A DNA stretch of 64,000 bases from an uncultured Methanomicrobiales archaeon (GCA_903832665.1 CAILCG010000017.1:62001-126000), one strand, 5' to 3'. Positions 26,133 through 34,012 are shown, counted from the first letter of the stretch. Notes: generated from the sequence alone by a model not told the origin. Translations and numbers: made by a program.

Positions 26133-27173
26133 ATGGCAAAAATGATTCCCTCTCCCCATTCAGATGCAACCGGTGTCGGTGCACTTCCCCATAAAAATTC
26201 ACGGGAAGCGTGCCAGGATGTCCTGGAAATCTTTCCATCGTTTCCCTATATCCCAACGTTACCTGATCGGGGACAACTGGAAAGTATTGTTTTCAATGAT
26301 TCCGAACAATTACCCGGAAGAATCATTCGCGATGATCGTCTCCTCTTTGACAGTTCTACGGATCAGACAGCCGCAATGGAACAGGTTTACATGGATTATG
26401 TGGTGGAAAATTTCTCCTCATATCCGCTCCACGAAAATTACGCATCCGCATTTATTGAGATGATGTCGCATGATCTCTCGCAGGTCAGCATATTAAAATT
26501 TCAGGTTACCGGCCCGGTCACGTTCGGGATGCAGGTGGTGGATGCAAATAAGCGTCCTATCTATTATGACACACAGCTTGCAGATGTTCTTGCAAAAATG
26601 CTGGCACTAAAAGCCCGCTGGTGCGAAGTTGAGATGCAAAAAAAGACCGGAGTGAGAGAGACCCTGATTGTACTCAACGAGCCATATCTTGCATCCCTCG
26701 GTTCTTCAGTAGTACCGGTAGACAAAGAAACAGTAAGATCCAGTTGGGAGGATATTGCCTCGCTGGTTCAGGGAGGGTTGGGCATCCATTGCTGTTCGAA
26801 TACGGACTGGGAGTTTGTCCTTGGGCTCAACCCATCGGTAGTATCTCTTGATGCCTATGCTACGGCAAAAGAATTTCTCCTTTACGCCGGCAGCATAACC
26901 GGATATATGGAACGGGGAGGAGTAGTCGCATGGGGCATTGTTCCCGCTGATTCACGTATCTATGTGACAGAGACGACAGATTCCCTGTACAGGAAATACA
27001 TGGATATCCGCTCGCAGCTCTGCAAATGTATGCCGGAAGACCTTTTCGATGCCCAGTCACTCATAACACCGAGTTGCGGAATCCGGTTTGCGGATCGCTC
27101 CTCTGCCTGTGCAATCATGCGGACAACGGCAGAAATATCACATCGTGTAAAAAAGGAAAGCGCGGATACCTAA
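26133..27173 (+). CDS. Core (folate-independent) methionine synthase, MesB-like
   Basis: This 346-residue protein corresponds to the C-terminal catalytic barrel of cobalamin-independent MetE without its folate-binding half. The zinc ligands are visible: GIHCCSN (His-x-Cys type, near residue 215), Glu in the central part, and the final TPSCGIRF near residue 310, matching the PDCGL motif of MetE. An N-terminal VGALPHKN resembles the homocysteine-binding region. Core synthases of the MesB family take methyl groups from the corrinoid iron-sulfur protein; here the gene sits six bases after acsV within the acs operon, which supports that donor. An alternative is a related methylcobamide:thiol methyltransferase. 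Confidence 0.8.
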   Translation: MAKMIPSPHSDATGVGALPHKNSREACQDVLEIFPSFPYIPTLPDRGQLESIVFNDSEQLPGRIIRDDRLLFDSSTDQTAAMEQVYMDYVVENFSSYPLHENYASAFIEMMSHDLSQVSILKFQVTGPVTFGMQVVDANKRPIYYDTQLADVLAKMLALKARWCEVEMQKKTGVRETLIVLNEPYLASLGSSVVPVDKETVRSSWEDIASLVQGGLGIHCCSNTDWEFVLGLNPSVVSLDAYATAKEFLLYAGSITGYMERGGVVAWGIVPADSRIYVTETTDSLYRKYMDIRSQLCKCMPEDLFDAQSLITPSCGIRFADRSSACAIMRTTAEISHRVKKESADT

Positions 27174-27185
27174 ACAGGTTTTGTC

Positions 27186-27950
27186 ATGCTCAACCGACCA
27201 TATACCATTGTCGTCTCAGGAAAAGGCGGAACAGGTAAGACTACACTCAGCTCTCTTCTTGTCCGTTCATTTATCGAAATGGGAGAAAAACCCGTGCTTG
27301 CGGTTGATGCAGATCCCAATGCAAATCTCCATGAAGCACTTGGGGTAACCATTCATGAATCCCTCGGAAGTATGCGGGAAGAGGCATTCACCCGGAAGAT
27401 CCCCCCGGGTATGAACCGTCATGATTATGTCCGGTTCAGGTTTCGACAGGCACTTGTCGAATCGGAAGGTTTCGATCTTGTTGCCATGGGCAGACCCGAA
27501 GGGAGCGGATGCTACTGTTTTGCCAATGATCTGCTGTCCGAATGTATGACAGAATTGGAGCGGGAATACCGGTTTATTGTCATCGACACGGAAGCGGGTA
27601 TGGAACATATCAGCCGGGGGACCATCGGGAAACCGGATATGCTTCTGATTGTCAGTGATCCCGGAGCACGCGGCCTGCGTACGATAACACGGATACGTGA
27701 AATTGCCACCCAGCTGGGGTTGGAGCCGGAAAAGATTCACATTGTTTTCAATAAATACAAGACCGTAACTGCACCCGTTGATATCGGAACAGAATTCCCT
27801 ATTGCCTTACTTCCTGATGATCCCGAAGTGGAGGCTGCGGACCTCGCTGCAACACCAGTCTCACAGATTCCCGCAAAGAGTCCTGCCCGGATCGCAGTGC
27901 GTGACCTTGCAGAAAAGATTCGTTCCATGGCAATAGCCCGCACAAAATAA
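27186..27950 (+). CDS. CooC/AcsF-type nickel-insertion ATPase
   Basis: This 254-residue MinD-like ATPase has a deviant P-loop (VSGKGGTGKTTLSS, residues 10-23), AVDADPNANLHEALG (switch I), the GCYCFAN metal-binding CxC typical of CooC proteins, VIDTEAGMEHISRG, and VFNKYK for nucleotide specificity. CooC matures the Ni cluster of CO dehydrogenase; the homologous AcsF inserts Ni into the A-cluster of acetyl-CoA synthase. Because no CO dehydrogenase gene is present here, the AcsF role is the more economical reading. It is last in the operon, 12 bases after the methionine synthase gene. Confidence 0.9.
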   Translation: MLNRPYTIVVSGKGGTGKTTLSSLLVRSFIEMGEKPVLAVDADPNANLHEALGVTIHESLGSMREEAFTRKIPPGMNRHDYVRFRFRQALVESEGFDLVAMGRPEGSGCYCFANDLLSECMTELEREYRFIVIDTEAGMEHISRGTIGKPDMLLIVSDPGARGLRTITRIREIATQLGLEPEKIHIVFNKYKTVTAPVDIGTEFPIALLPDDPEVEAADLAATPVSQIPAKSPARIAVRDLAEKIRSMAIARTK

Positions 27951-27954
27951 CAAA

Positions 27955-28070
27955 AAATCCTCATGAAGTCAAATACTTCGCTCCAAAGCAATGAAAATCT
28001 TGCACTCAAAACTCAATTTCCCATTTGCCTTCTCTATCGTCTGACGACTTCAAATTTATCTTGACAAACC
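27955..28070. repeat. Dispersed structured repeat, single copy after the acs operon
   Basis: Contains TGAAGTC-AAA-TACTTCG (about 27964-27980), AAGCAATGAAAATCTTGCAC, a CAATTTCCCATTTGCC block, CTATCGTCTGA, and ends TTTATCTTGACAAACC. This is the same order as the copies at 811 and 33750. Its position just beyond the cooC stop could also place it in the 3' untranslated region of the acs mRNA. Confidence 0.75.
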
Positions 28071-28164
28071 AAACCGGGATACTACAAATTTACCGGCATA
28101 TTGTTTATTTTGGAATAAGATCCTGACGCAATCTGCTGTGGAAGGGATTTGAAAACAGAATAGT

Positions 28165-28707
28165 TTAAAGGAAGACTGCCACAGCAATAGTGGTCGTCCA
28201 GAGGCCGTTCTTGTCACCCTCCGCGGATTGGCAGACATGTTTTGTCTTGATTATTTTACCACTTGCCTTATAGATCTGTTCACGTTCCTGCCACGCAAGG
28301 CTTGCATCGAATTTGATACCAAGGGTAGTGGCAAGCATGGTGGCTGCAAGGTCTTCTGCATATTCTCCGGTCTTTTCCTGGGTTTCACCATATGCATGAT
28401 GTTCGGAGAGATACCCATAATCTTCCACTTCCTTAGGCAGCGCAAGACCAATGGCAGAGGATACCAGACGGTTGGGTTCATTGGTATCATTCCGGGCCAT
28501 AACGCAGAACGTTATCCCCCCGGGAAGAAGTTGAGCTAACCCATCAGATTTACAGATCTGTTTGCAGTTGGGGGGAAATATGCTCGAAACATACACCAGG
28601 TTGCACTTCTCTATCCCGGCCCTTCGTAATGCCAGCTCAAATGAGGCAAGACGGTCTTTATGGACACCTACACCTTTGGTGAAAAATATCCTGGTCGGAA
28701 CAAACAT
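28165..28707 (-). CDS. pdaD: Pyruvoyl-dependent arginine decarboxylase
   Basis: This 180-residue proenzyme cleaves itself to make a pyruvoyl group and converts arginine to agmatine, the first step of archaeal polyamine synthesis and the source of agmatine for tRNA-Ile2 agmatidine. The self-cleavage site is the VSSIFPP motif (Ser41-Ser42); other family segments are [39 protein letters not shown] and [13 protein letters not shown]. The length is normal. It lies alone, about 6 kb from the homospermidine synthase operon. Confidence 0.95.
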   Translation of the reverse strand: MFVPTRIFFTKGVGVHKDRLASFELALRRAGIEKCNLVYVSSIFPPNCKQICKSDGLAQLLPGGITFCVMARNDTNEPNRLVSSAIGLALPKEVEDYGYLSEHHAYGETQEKTGEYAEDLAATMLATTLGIKFDASLAWQEREQIYKASGKIIKTKHVCQSAEGDKNGLWTTTIAVAVFL

Positions 28708-29014
28708 ATTTTTTAAATTTTATCTGTTTCCTTTTTAAGTTATGGTCATTTGAACTTTTTTTTTTTCCAAACTACGCAGTTTTCCCAGAAAAAAAACAGA
28801 CGCGCCCTGTTAAGGGGTACACACAACCAGATCCAAAAATCATCAAATCGTTCGTTTTTCAAATAATTTGGATCATACAATGATGTCTAAAACCGGATTT
28901 CCTTTAATTGTCTGCCAAAAATCCTGTGTGATTCTTCGATATGCTGCCCGGTTGTTGAAATTAATAGCTGAATTATTTATGCAATGAATTCAAGAAACCA
29001 TGATTGATTGAATC
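28708..29014. other. Intergenic stretch, no gene recognised
   Basis: AT-rich DNA with a T-run near 28760-28770. It probably contains the pdaD promoter (minus strand) and that of the small plus-strand gene at 29015. Nothing else was seen. Confidence 0.4.
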
Positions 29015-29347
29015 ATGCGAAATACATCTGATCTGGTTAATGAGATGCTTACCGAGGCAAAAAATACATATCTCGTAGCAATTGCGGTTGGGTTTCCCAA
29101 TGAAACGAAATTTGTATTCAGTTCGGCGAAATTTCCCCTAATCGATTTAAACAAACTCGTGCAGATGGAAGGTGCTCCTATTGGGTTGTTGCGGTTTGAA
29201 AAAGAGAATGCAATAATTCAGGGTTCATTCAGTCCGTTTTTTGAATATGAAAAAGAAACATGGGCAGGAAAATATCTCGCAGGTCTTCTGGAAAACGCCG
29301 GGGATATCTTAACCTTAAGTCAGCAACCGGATCTTATGGAATATTAA
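29015..29347 (+). CDS. Small hypothetical protein
   Basis: This 110-residue soluble protein has alternating strands and helices (TYLVAIAVGFPNE, FVFSSAKFPLIDLNKLV, PIGLLRFEKENAIIQGSF) and a helical C-terminus (WAGKYLAGLLENAGDILTL). No known domain, metal motif or membrane segment is recognised. The composition is normal for the genome and the frame is clean, but no strong ribosome binding site precedes the ATG. It is isolated between AT-rich gaps. Confidence 0.6.
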   Translation: MRNTSDLVNEMLTEAKNTYLVAIAVGFPNETKFVFSSAKFPLIDLNKLVQMEGAPIGLLRFEKENAIIQGSFSPFFEYEKETWAGKYLAGLLENAGDILTLSQQPDLMEY

Positions 29348-29610
29348 CCAAAGATCATCAACCGTTTTTCCCATCGGACATTTTCCTTAAACTGCCTTAC
29401 TCATTACACCCATTGAAGGTTTTTTAAATCGGTCGTAAAAGGTGTGAACCGAAGCATTCCAAACAGAAATATGACGGAATATTATGGGAAAAACCGCTTT
29501 TTCCCCTTTTCGGTTTTTCCACTTAAATACCAGGTAAAAACGGCAGATTTTTTTTTTACGCGTGAGATAATTTTTCCTCTTGACTCACGGACGCGCATCG
29601 TAAAAAAAGA

Positions 29611-29826
29611 TTATACAGAAGTATAGGCCGAATTATGAATGCCGGGTGTAATAATCCGGGAACGTTTCTTACACTGCTTACATGCCGCATCCCGCGTCTC
29701 TTTATAGTGATCCCGGGGGGATTTGTTTACGATCGCATTTTCTGTGGAACATTCTGGGCAGGTGAACCGGATAACATACCCGCTTCGGGTTCCGGGGATT
29801 TCAGGTTTTACGGAATTTTTTATCAT
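29611..29826 (-). CDS. Zinc-ribbon protein, possibly missing its 5' end
   Basis: This 71-residue protein has two Cys pairs, FTCPECST near residue 23 and ACKQCKKRSRI near 49, a classic zinc-ribbon arrangement, with basic residues after the second pair. It may bind nucleic acid or act in protein contact. The reading frame stays open for roughly 33 codons upstream of the ATG and looks coding-like (LREHPTYVLKTM), yet contains no ATG, GTG or TTG before a stop. The gene may therefore be 5'-truncated, or may use CTG or a leaderless start. The opposite-strand open frame is judged a shadow. Confidence 0.55.
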   Translation of the reverse strand: MIKNSVKPEIPGTRSGYVIRFTCPECSTENAIVNKSPRDHYKETRDAACKQCKKRSRIITPGIHNSAYTSV

Positions 29827-30263
29827 TGTTTTAAGGACGTATGTTGGGTGTTCTCTCAGGGTGTGATTAGGCCTGATCTCGTGTTCTTCAAAGAAGATAG
29901 AAAAGGTTCAGCAAAAGATGAGTAAGTAAACGCACCGAACGTGGGAGACGTTCCTGACTGCCAAAACCGATTGTTACGTATATACTATTAGTCTTCATTG
30001 GCTAAAGCATGATAGGGTAATAAAACTGCTCCGAATAGAGAAAAATGGAGAATAAAATTCGAATTTTCCTGATATTGTATCTTCATGCTTTTCCGGAAAT
30101 TTCAGAACCTGAATTCTCACGCATTTGTCAGGGATCCCTAACTTTCCTGCACATCGATATAATGCAATTTGTAATTTGAATCCGGACAGTATAGCGGAAA
30201 AAGGAATCGAAAATTTCTATGGGGTAGAAAAATAATATTTGTCATCTTTCTGCATGGGTATTA
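29827..30263. other. Intergenic stretch, no clear gene
   Basis: The left 100 bases are a coding-like extension of the zinc-ribbon frame (minus strand). The rest is AT-rich, with no recognisable gene or RNA. Confidence 0.4.
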
Positions 30264-31322
30264 TTACCGGCCTTTGCCCCGGATTTCTTCAAAAAGGTGA
30301 TTGACCCCAAGAATTGCATTGATCCATCGGAAATCCTCACTCATCTGGAGGACCAGCAGGACAAAAAGAGTCATGGGAACAGCAAAAAGCATGCCAACAA
30401 GACCCAACAGCCACCCCCAGAATATCACTGACAGTATAACGATAAGAGCTGGCATATCGAATTTCCGTGCAGCAAGATAGGAATAGACCGGGTTTTCCAC
30501 AATCAGGTTCAGTACGCAGACCGCGACAATGACCGCAACGGCACCAGGAATGCCGAACTGAAGCCATGCAAAAAAAATCGCAGGAATCGCAGCGATAACC
30601 AGACCAAAAAAGGGAATGTACCCCAGGATGAAAGTCAGAACGCCCCAAAGGATTGCGCCATGGACCCCCATTACGCTCAAAAAACCCCCGAACAGAACGG
30701 CATGCACAAAGTTCGTCTCAGTCCTGACAACGATAAAATCGATGATATAGCCGGTCATACGATTGAGTTGTTGTATCATGTCCGACTCTTTCCCAAACTT
30801 CTGTTCCATACGATCGACCACATTCGGGGTTTCGAGAAGTATGAAAAATGTTGTCGCTCCTACAAAGAAGAGGAACATCCCTCCCTCGATAAGACGGGTT
30901 GCTCCCCCAACACCCATTGATAGGAGATCCCCCAGATTAATCGAAGGCACCCCATTCATACCGCTAAGGATTCCCAGAGAAGTAAAAATGGAATAAATAT
31001 CCGCTAAACGGGCATTAAGCTCAGTCTGGAACTGAGGAATATCAGAGAGCAAGGTCTGAAAGGAAAGCACTGTCATAACCACGACCGAAAGAATAACCAG
31101 TCCGGCAAATACCGAGACAACAATCGTTGCGGGGAAATTTGGCAATCCCTTTCCTTTCAACCATAACATGGCAGGGGCGAGGAGAAATGTTAGAATTAAG
31201 GACATCAGAAAAAGGGTCACGATGTAAGAAGTCATCTTCACCGCAATAAGAATGATAAAAATGAGCACAATAACGAGAAGTGAGTGACCAGTCCGCGACA
31301 GGGAATCGGGAAACATACTCAT
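30264..31322 (-). CDS. AI-2E family transporter, second copy
   Basis: This 352-residue polytopic membrane protein is of the same family as the product of 6761-7789: two opening helices, a third after KGLPNFPATIVV, a large amphipathic segment rich in FQTLLSDIPQFQTEL, and C-terminal helices with ILGYIPFFGLVIAAIPAIFFA and FWGWLLGLVGMLFAVPM. The family exports small molecules or ions; no substrate is apparent. ATG codons at 31322 and 31316 are both possible starts. It precedes, on the same strand but after a 165-base gap, the YqjD/YqjE-like cluster. Confidence 0.87.
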   Translation of the reverse strand: MSMFPDSLSRTGHSLLVIVLIFIILIAVKMTSYIVTLFLMSLILTFLLAPAMLWLKGKGLPNFPATIVVSVFAGLVILSVVVMTVLSFQTLLSDIPQFQTELNARLADIYSIFTSLGILSGMNGVPSINLGDLLSMGVGGATRLIEGGMFLFFVGATTFFILLETPNVVDRMEQKFGKESDMIQQLNRMTGYIIDFIVVRTETNFVHAVLFGGFLSVMGVHGAILWGVLTFILGYIPFFGLVIAAIPAIFFAWLQFGIPGAVAVIVAVCVLNLIVENPVYSYLAARKFDMPALIVILSVIFWGWLLGLVGMLFAVPMTLFVLLVLQMSEDFRWINAILGVNHLFEEIRGKGR

Positions 31323-31488
31323 TACTGTATGTCCCGGTTAATATTATTCATCCCTTCCAGGGGTCCTGACCGATTTCATTCAAATACCAAAAAATAGAGG
31401 CACAATCAGATCTTGATCTTAGAGAAATTCCGAATACGTTCCCAAAGATCCATTTTGAAAAAATTTTAGGAAATTGTTTCCGGAGGTA

Positions 31489-31854
31489 TCAATTCGGCGG
31501 GATATGGTTGTCAGTATTTCTCTCTGGATTACGATCCAGGGTTTTTTCGAGATAACGCGTGAGATACGGGAGGGCAACCGGAAGAATAGCTGAAAGAATA
31601 TCCATCATAGGATCGTGACGACGCTTTGCCTTCTTTTTTTTGCCAGATTTCTTTTTACGTTCTTTCCCATTCTCATTTGGGGTCATCATCCGGGCGATAC
31701 CGTACGCGGCAATACCTCCACCAACCGCAGTCGCCGCTGCTTCCAAAGGATGCTCCCGGATAGTTGTACTTATTGTATTGCTGATAGGTTCCAGAGCGCG
31801 AACGGGATCTTCAACAAGCCTTTTTTTCAACCTGCCATAAGACTCTGCAATCAA
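31489..31854 (-). CDS. Small hypothetical protein of the YqjD/YqjE-like cluster
   Basis: This 121-residue basic protein has an N-terminal helix (YGRLKKRLVEDPVRALEPI), then REHPLEAAATAVGGGIAAYGIARMM, a DUF883-like 'HP' membrane helix. A highly basic KKKSGKKKKAKRR segment and a helical C-terminus (MMDILSAILPVALPYLTRYLE) follow. The only standard in-frame start is TTG at 31854, with no clear ribosome binding site. It follows the holin-like gene by about 30 bases and completes a three-gene unit reminiscent of bacterial yqjD-yqjE-yqjK. Function unknown. Confidence 0.65.
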   Translation of the reverse strand: MIAESYGRLKKRLVEDPVRALEPISNTISTTIREHPLEAAATAVGGGIAAYGIARMMTPNENGKERKKKSGKKKKAKRRHDPMMDILSAILPVALPYLTRYLEKTLDRNPERNTDNHIPPN

Positions 31855-31883
31855 AGCTTCGGTAACGAGAAGATCATCTGCGG

Positions 31884-32273
31884 TTATCTGCCTGGTTTTT
31901 CAGGATCGATCATCTCCGCAGTAGGGGTATTCAGGATGATTTTATTGGATAGGACATAATATGCCATCAGTACACCCGATGCAACAATGACAGATCCGGT
32001 GATCAAAAGTGCTGCCCAGAAAGGTACTACCGTTGAGATGAGAAATATGACTCCCAATACGAGAGTGACAATCCCTGCAACAAGTAATGTAACGATCACC
32101 GACAGGAACATAATACGTTTGAACAGGAAATCGAACGGTTCGAAGACATAGTTTTGCAGGAACAGGTCTGTTTTTTGTTGAACATAAAGATCGATATACT
32201 TGTACATTCGGACAAATTCTGATTCGATCGAGGGATTATCATTGTTAGTACTTGGGTCCATGAGTACACTCAT
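31884..32273 (-). CDS. Holin-superfamily-III / YqjE-like membrane protein
   Basis: This 129-residue protein has a soluble N-terminus with an amphipathic helix (FVRMYKYIDLYVQQKTDLFLQNYV), two adjacent membrane helices (IMFLSVIVTLLVAGIVTLVL and LISTVVPFWAALLITGSVIV), and a short cytoplasmic tail. This is the layout of YqjE-like proteins (Phage_holin_3_6 type), which despite the name are not phage lysis proteins. It starts immediately after the stop of the DUF883-like gene, so the two are almost certainly co-expressed. Confidence 0.75.
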   Translation of the reverse strand: MSVLMDPSTNNDNPSIESEFVRMYKYIDLYVQQKTDLFLQNYVFEPFDFLFKRIMFLSVIVTLLVAGIVTLVLGVIFLISTVVPFWAALLITGSVIVASGVLMAYYVLSNKIILNTPTAEMIDPEKPGR

Positions 32274-32618
32274 TTAGTCACGGTTTTTGAAAAGTAACAT
32301 TCCTATGAGAACTCCTACACCAGCGGCTATCAGAACCGATGGAATCGGATGATCGATGATGATGCGTTCCACGGGTTCGATTTTTTTATGATAATCTGCC
32401 TCAACCTTTTCATACCCGTTACTGACTTCAGTTTTAATCCGGCGTACCTGGAATTCGACATCATCCAGGAGAGCTCTCACGTCATCGCTGTTTGCTGATC
32501 GGTCAGCACTCCTCAGCCTGCGGGCCGCTTCTTCGAGTGCCTCGGCGGTCTGAATCTTATAACTATCAGCGGGGGTAACACCAGCGGTCACCAAATTGTC
32601 TGAAGTTTCATTTGACAT
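32274..32618 (-). CDS. DUF883/YqjD-like membrane-anchored protein
   Basis: This 114-residue protein has a long helical, charged N-terminal part (ALEEAARRLRSADRSA, LLDDVEFQVRRIKTEVSNGYEKV) and a C-terminal membrane helix preceded by the DUF883 hallmark HPIPSVLIAAGVGVLIGMLLF and a short basic tail. E. coli YqjD and ElaB, of the same layout, tether ribosomes to the membrane in stationary phase. The archaeal role is unknown. It is first of three packed minus-strand genes. Confidence 0.75.
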   Translation of the reverse strand: MSNETSDNLVTAGVTPADSYKIQTAEALEEAARRLRSADRSANSDDVRALLDDVEFQVRRIKTEVSNGYEKVEADYHKKIEPVERIIIDHPIPSVLIAAGVGVLIGMLLFKNRD

Positions 32619-32885
32619 TGTTACTCACGAAATCCTGTTCATTAACGGCTTTTGTTTTTGATTTATTGTGAAATTATCATTAATTATTGGTAAAGTTTTG
32701 CACGGAAAGGAGATACGATTGGTTTTTGTAGGATCCATCATTGCTCTTTATCATCAAAATTAGTACAATGTACCATATAGCCGGACTAATCAGCGTCCCG
32801 ATAGCATTTTCCTATTGGATTACTTCAACCATCTGACAAACCATGCTCACCATGAATGAGAAAAAGACTGCAGAGGCAGATGATA

Positions 32886-33167
32886 ATGACTGATTCTATC
32901 CTCATTGTTGATGACAGCTCGTTCATTGTTGAGGGACTTGTGGCAATATTAAAGAAAAGTTACCGTACACTGGCAGGTTACGGAGGGCAACAATGTCTGG
33001 ATATTCTCAAAAAGGAGAAACCGTCCATCATCATCCTCGACATTATGATGGAGCCCATTGACGGGTGGGAGACCCTGGCACGAATCAAAGAAAATCCGGA
33101 TACCCGTAAGATTCCTGTCCTGATGTTCTCTGCAAAAAAGATCAGTGCTAAGGAAGCTGAAGAATGA
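32886..33167 (+). CDS. Response regulator receiver domain, shortened
   Basis: This stand-alone CheY-like domain begins MTDSILIVDDSSF with the acidic pair Asp9/Asp10, the phosphoacceptor Asp52 in IIILDIMMEP, and Ser82 in VLMFSAKK. A full receiver has about 120 residues and a conserved Lys-Pro followed by a last helix. This one ends at residue 93 with a TGA, so the Lys-Pro and alpha-5 are missing. ATG codons at 32856 and 32880 are also in frame, but GAGG at 32873-32876 is best spaced for 32886. It is possibly a decaying gene. No histidine kinase is adjacent. Confidence 0.7.
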   Translation: MTDSILIVDDSSFIVEGLVAILKKSYRTLAGYGGQQCLDILKKEKPSIIILDIMMEPIDGWETLARIKENPDTRKIPVLMFSAKKISAKEAEE

Positions 33168-33245
33168 CGAATTCCGCAAAAGTGAGATGAACTCCACGGA
33201 TCCGGTGAAGAAATCCCCCCGCAAAAGATCCCGTATGTAAATTCA

Positions 33246-33701
33246 ATGATTAGTTCAGATCAGTCCAACCCAGAGAATGCTGAATTGGATGTCAGGGTTA
33301 ACAACTCCATTTCAACCGCAGAAATACCTGAAACGTTTTCAGGTACCCGGTCTCTCCCTGCAGAACCATTCACGGAAAAGGCTGCCATGGGTTTGAACAA
33401 CAACCCGACACCCCCGGTCCCGGAACAAATAATTCCCGCACTTCGGGATTCCCGCCCTTTCACGGGAAGGACTCTCGATAATACACCCCTCTCAGATGAA
33501 CCTCTGCGCAGGGCTATCGGTTCCGGAACGGATACCACAATTTCCCGGGAATCCCGCCAAGGTAGTAAATCCCAAGGGGATAGAGTGGGAAACAGCAAGA
33601 AAATGGATCTCCAGACAAAAATGGATCACCCCCCTGATAATGGATTTATCTCAAGAATTATCTCCGCAATCTTCGGATTATTTTCCCAAAAAAGAAAATG
33701 A
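33246..33701 (+). CDS. Hypothetical low-complexity protein (doubtful)
   Basis: This open frame of 151 codons starts 79 bases after the receiver gene. The predicted protein is largely disordered and rich in Ser, Pro, Thr and Asn, ending with an amphipathic or hydrophobic helix (FISRIISAIFGLFS) and QKRK. That ending could anchor a disordered protein to the membrane. No domain is recognised, and a 112-codon minus-strand frame overlaps it. It could be real but fast-evolving, or non-coding. Confidence 0.4.
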   Translation: MISSDQSNPENAELDVRVNNSISTAEIPETFSGTRSLPAEPFTEKAAMGLNNNPTPPVPEQIIPALRDSRPFTGRTLDNTPLSDEPLRRAIGSGTDTTISRESRQGSKSQGDRVGNSKKMDLQTKMDHPPDNGFISRIISAIFGLFSQKRK

Positions 33702-33749
33702 GGGGACCATATTTCCGCAGATTCGAGAACGATCCGGCTTTAAAATATA

Positions 33750-33872
33750 TAAAAAACCTGCACGAAGTTAAAAACTTCGCATCCAAAGCAATGAAAATTT
33801 TGCACTCCAAACTCAATTTCTCATCAGCCTGTTCTATTGTCTGAAGGTTTCAAAATTTTCATAACAAATAAT
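33750..33872. repeat. Dispersed structured repeat, single copy
   Basis: A perfect 7-bp stem at 33763-33779 (CGAAGTT-AAA-AACTTCG) differs from the copy at 818-834 by a paired change on both arms (C to T and G to A). It then shares GCAATGAAAATTTTGCACTC, CAATTTCTCAT, CTATTGTCTGAAGG, TTTCAAAATTTTCAT and AACAAA in order with the other copies. Downstream, 33873-34012 holds no gene. Confidence 0.78.
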
Positions 33873-34012
33873 TACAACAGAAAGTTGGTTATCAAAATTC
33901 AATCTTGTTTTTCAAGGATTTCAAAAAAAGCCGACATTTGAGCAAAAATAAGGAATGCTAAAAAACCCAACCAACATAGTATATTTCATCCACACATTTT
34001 CCGGTGTTTCCC

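Noticed and set aside
27955-28070. Repeat after the acs operon as a riboswitch or attenuator of that operon
   Set aside because: It is downstream of the operon, and the same element occurs at unrelated places, so a local regulatory role is not supported.
31884-32273. Holin-like protein as evidence of a prophage
   Set aside because: The neighbours are YqjD-like housekeeping membrane proteins, and no phage structural, integrase or lysis genes are present.
33260-33598. Minus-strand open frame opposite the low-complexity gene at 33246
   Set aside because: No ribosome binding site or family match; the plus-strand frame is slightly more credible, though also doubtful.
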